A stretch of 64,000 nt of DNA, from contig NZ_JARUKW010000004.1 of assembly GCF_029688845.1 (NCBI RefSeq), positions 1 to 64,000 of the forward strand, in the 5' to 3' direction. This stretch comes from Natronococcus sp. A-GB1. GTDB lineage: Archaea; Halobacteriota; Halobacteria; Halobacteriales; Natrialbaceae. The position numbers were made by a program, and so were the translations under genes. Below, piece by piece: positions 62,653-64,000 of this stretch. The notes under the pieces were generated by a model that worked only from the letters and a program-made list of their open reading frames with translations, did not search any database and was not told the DNA's origin. How positions within the stretch are numbered: position 1 is the first letter of the stretch; every line of letters begins with the position of its first letter.

Positions 62653-62674
62653 ATCATCTGAAAGACGGTGTATG
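62653..62674 (+). repeat. Degenerate origin recognition box 6 at the orc1 start
   Basis: ATCATCTGAAAGACGGTGTA keeps the CATCTGAAA and CGGTGT parts of the core but differs in two bases (AGA for ATC). It overlaps the orc1 transcription/translation start at 62672, so it may serve autoregulation rather than origin firing. Confidence 0.65.
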
Positions 62675-64000
62675 CCTTTGCACGCGGAGGGAACGGGGAC
62701 GCTCGGCGAGTACGCCGCCGAGCACGGCGCAGTCGCCCACTCCCGCTCCAAGTCTCGCGACGATCCGCTCTCGGTCCTGGACGAGGAAGATCGGATCTTC
62801 GCGAACGAGGATCTGCTCCGGATCGACCACGTCCCCGACCAGAACAAGATCGTCGGCCGGAACAACCAGATCGAGACCGTTGCCCGACGGCTCAAGCCGA
62901 CGATCACCGGCGGAACGGGCAAGGGGACGCTCCTGCTTGGAAAGTCGGGCTCCGGGAAGACGCTGGTCACCCGCTACGTCAGCCGCGAGGTCGTCGGCCG
63001 CGGCCTCGAGAACGACGTCCGGATCGGCCGAGCGGTCATCGACTGCGCCCAGCGCCGCTCGGAGGTACAGACGGTCATCCACCTCGCGAAGAGTCTGAAC
63101 GAACCCGAGAAGACGGGGATCACGATCCCCCACTCCGGGATCGCAACGGGGGCGTACTACGATCGGCTCTGGTCGGTCATCGACGAACTGTACGACGCGA
63201 TCATCGTCGTCCTGGACGAGATCGATCGGCTCGCCCCGCCCGACGACGTCGAGAACGTCCCGCCCGAGGAGGCCGACGACAGCAAACTCCTCATGCAACT
63301 CTCGCGAGCGGGCGAGGAGAACGACGTCGACGCAAGTATTACGGTGATCGGAATCAGCAACGACCTGAAGTACGGAGATCGACTCGACACTCGCGTCGAG
63401 AGTTCGTTCTCGCCCGACGAGATCGTCTTCCCGGCCTACGACGCGAACCAGCTCGGGGACATCCTCGAGCGCCGACGCGACGCCTACCGCGAGAACGTGC
63501 TGACCGACGACGTCATCCCGCTGTGCTCGGCCTTTTCGGCCCAGGAACACGGTGACGCGCGCCGGGCGATCGATCTCTTCCGGCTCGCGGGCGAGGTCGC
63601 CAGGGACAACGACGCCGCCCAGGTCACGGAGAGCCACGTCCGAGTCGCAAACGACGACGCCGAAGTGACCCGGATCCAGGATCTCATCAGGGGGTGTCCC
63701 ACGCAGGCGAAGATCGCGATCGCGGCGCTTGCGACGATGGACGAGTTCTCCGAGCGCTCGGCGTTCAAGGCTACCGAGATGTACCGCGTCTACCGCGCGT
63801 TCGCCGAGGCGATCGACGCCAACGTCCTCGGCAAGAAACGGATCACTGACCAGCTCCGGGAGTACGAAACCTTGAAGATCATCAACATGACCAGGACCAG
63901 CGACGGCTACCGCGAGGGCACCTACCTCCAGCTCTCCCTCCTCGACGACTCGAGTCTCCTGCTCCAGACGATCGGTCTCGACGAGCGGTGTGCGAATATC
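62672..64000 (+). CDS. orc1: Orc1/Cdc6 replication initiator (3' truncated)
   Basis: This is the origin-binding initiator ATPase; 443 residues are visible before the window ends. GKSGSGKT at 90-97 is a complete Walker A motif, VVLDEID near 179-185 is an intact Walker B, sensor 1 is in TVIGISNDL near 328, and DARRAIDLFRLAG near 290 is the sensor-2 region. The C-terminal part begins the winged-helix domain that binds the boxes. The ATG at 62672 is preceded by a weak AT-rich element and the degenerate box. It is directly downstream of the predicted origin. Confidence 0.94.
   Translation, partial: MPLHAEGTGTLGEYAAEHGAVAHSRSKSRDDPLSVLDEEDRIFANEDLLRIDHVPDQNKIVGRNNQIETVARRLKPTITGGTGKGTLLLGKSGSGKTLVTRYVSREVVGRGLENDVRIGRAVIDCAQRRSEVQTVIHLAKSLNEPEKTGITIPHSGIATGAYYDRLWSVIDELYDAIIVVLDEIDRLAPPDDVENVPPEEADDSKLLMQLSRAGEENDVDASITVIGISNDLKYGDRLDTRVESSFSPDEIVFPAYDANQLGDILERRRDAYRENVLTDDVIPLCSAFSAQEHGDARRAIDLFRLAGEVARDNDAAQVTESHVRVANDDAEVTRIQDLIRGCPTQAKIAIAALATMDEFSERSAFKATEMYRVYRAFAEAIDANVLGKKRITDQLREYETLKIINMTRTSDGYREGTYLQLSLLDDSSLLLQTIGLDERCANI

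Larger units (their letters stand above)
61734..62671. other. Predicted replication origin region
   Basis: This 938-base gap has no credible gene. It carries five full or near-full and one degenerate copy of an origin recognition box, two of them in the minus orientation (61871, 62255) and four in the plus orientation (62425, 62487, 62542, 62653), with G-rich tails (GTGGGTGGGGG). An AT-rich stretch at 62025-62165 is a candidate unwinding element. It is immediately followed by orc1/cdc6, the layout of haloarchaeal chromosomal origins. Confidence 0.85.

Noticed and set aside
1-64000. tRNA or rRNA genes
   Set aside because: No gap showed a cloverleaf-like pattern with a conserved TTCGA loop and suitable stems, nor any rRNA-like conserved block. 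A covariance-model search was not possible here.

Overview
The window is chromosomal DNA from a halophilic archaeon (class Halobacteria; family Natrialbaceae is my best guess, not proven). The evidence is uniformly high GC outside a few islands, very Asp/Glu-rich proteins, many promoters with a TATA box about 25-30 nt before the start codon and no Shine-Dalgarno site (leaderless mRNAs), archaeal-type genes (CarS, TYW1, CTP-dependent riboflavin kinase, AglB, Orc1/Cdc6) and haloarchaeal HTH/membrane-protein pairs. No rRNA, tRNA or CRISPR array was seen.

Layout. 1-6.0 kb: a CUT1-type sugar ABC importer (binding protein cut by the window edge, two permeases, ATPase, a small membrane protein), a sugar-phosphate isomerase/epimerase and a TrmB-like regulator. 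6.1-10.1 kb: small regulators and a soluble four-PAS histidine kinase; the kinase's upstream gap holds a short relic of an isomerase 3' end. 10.1-18.9 kb: nitrogen/amino-acid genes (two class III aminotransferases, a BCCT transporter, an M20D amidohydrolase, RidA). 19.0-21.0 kb: a lower-GC island with a membrane protein and an alpha/beta hydrolase, bracketed by imperfect inverted repeats. 21.0-25.5 kb: CarS, proline dehydrogenase, DUF502, a lipoprotein, a hexapeptide transferase and IlvE; an IS200/IS605-type end hairpin lies just upstream of the proline dehydrogenase TATA box.

25.6-31.4 kb: a putative periplasmic metal-handling locus: two tandem beta-propeller lipoproteins translationally coupled to a CopC-CopD fusion with a His-rich segment, next to a double-HTH regulator and a small membrane protein. 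31.4-34.0 kb: RibB with the HTH-riboflavin kinase RbkR, and TYW1. 35.0-40.1 kb: two paralogous ABC-2 exporter pairs facing each other. 40.3-49.8 kb: phosphoglycolate phosphatase and the glycerol locus (a GlpX-like membrane protein and GlpK on one side, GlpABC on the other, with a dyad in the shared promoter region), followed by an Orc-like protein lacking the Walker A lysine and overlapping the glpC stop codon.

49.9-61.7 kb: an N-glycosylation cluster with AglB, three family-2 glycosyltransferases, an MFS transporter, an HNH protein, a nucleotidyltransferase, and three related ParB/Srx-like proteins of unknown role, one of them frameshifted. 61.7-64.0 kb: a predicted chromosomal replication origin with six origin-recognition-box-like repeats and an AT-rich stretch, followed by an intact orc1/cdc6 gene running off the window. 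The most novel material is the ParB/Srx trio inside the glycosylation cluster, the propeller/CopCD metal locus, the cargo-bearing inverted-repeat island, and the degenerate Orc protein attached to the glycerol operon.
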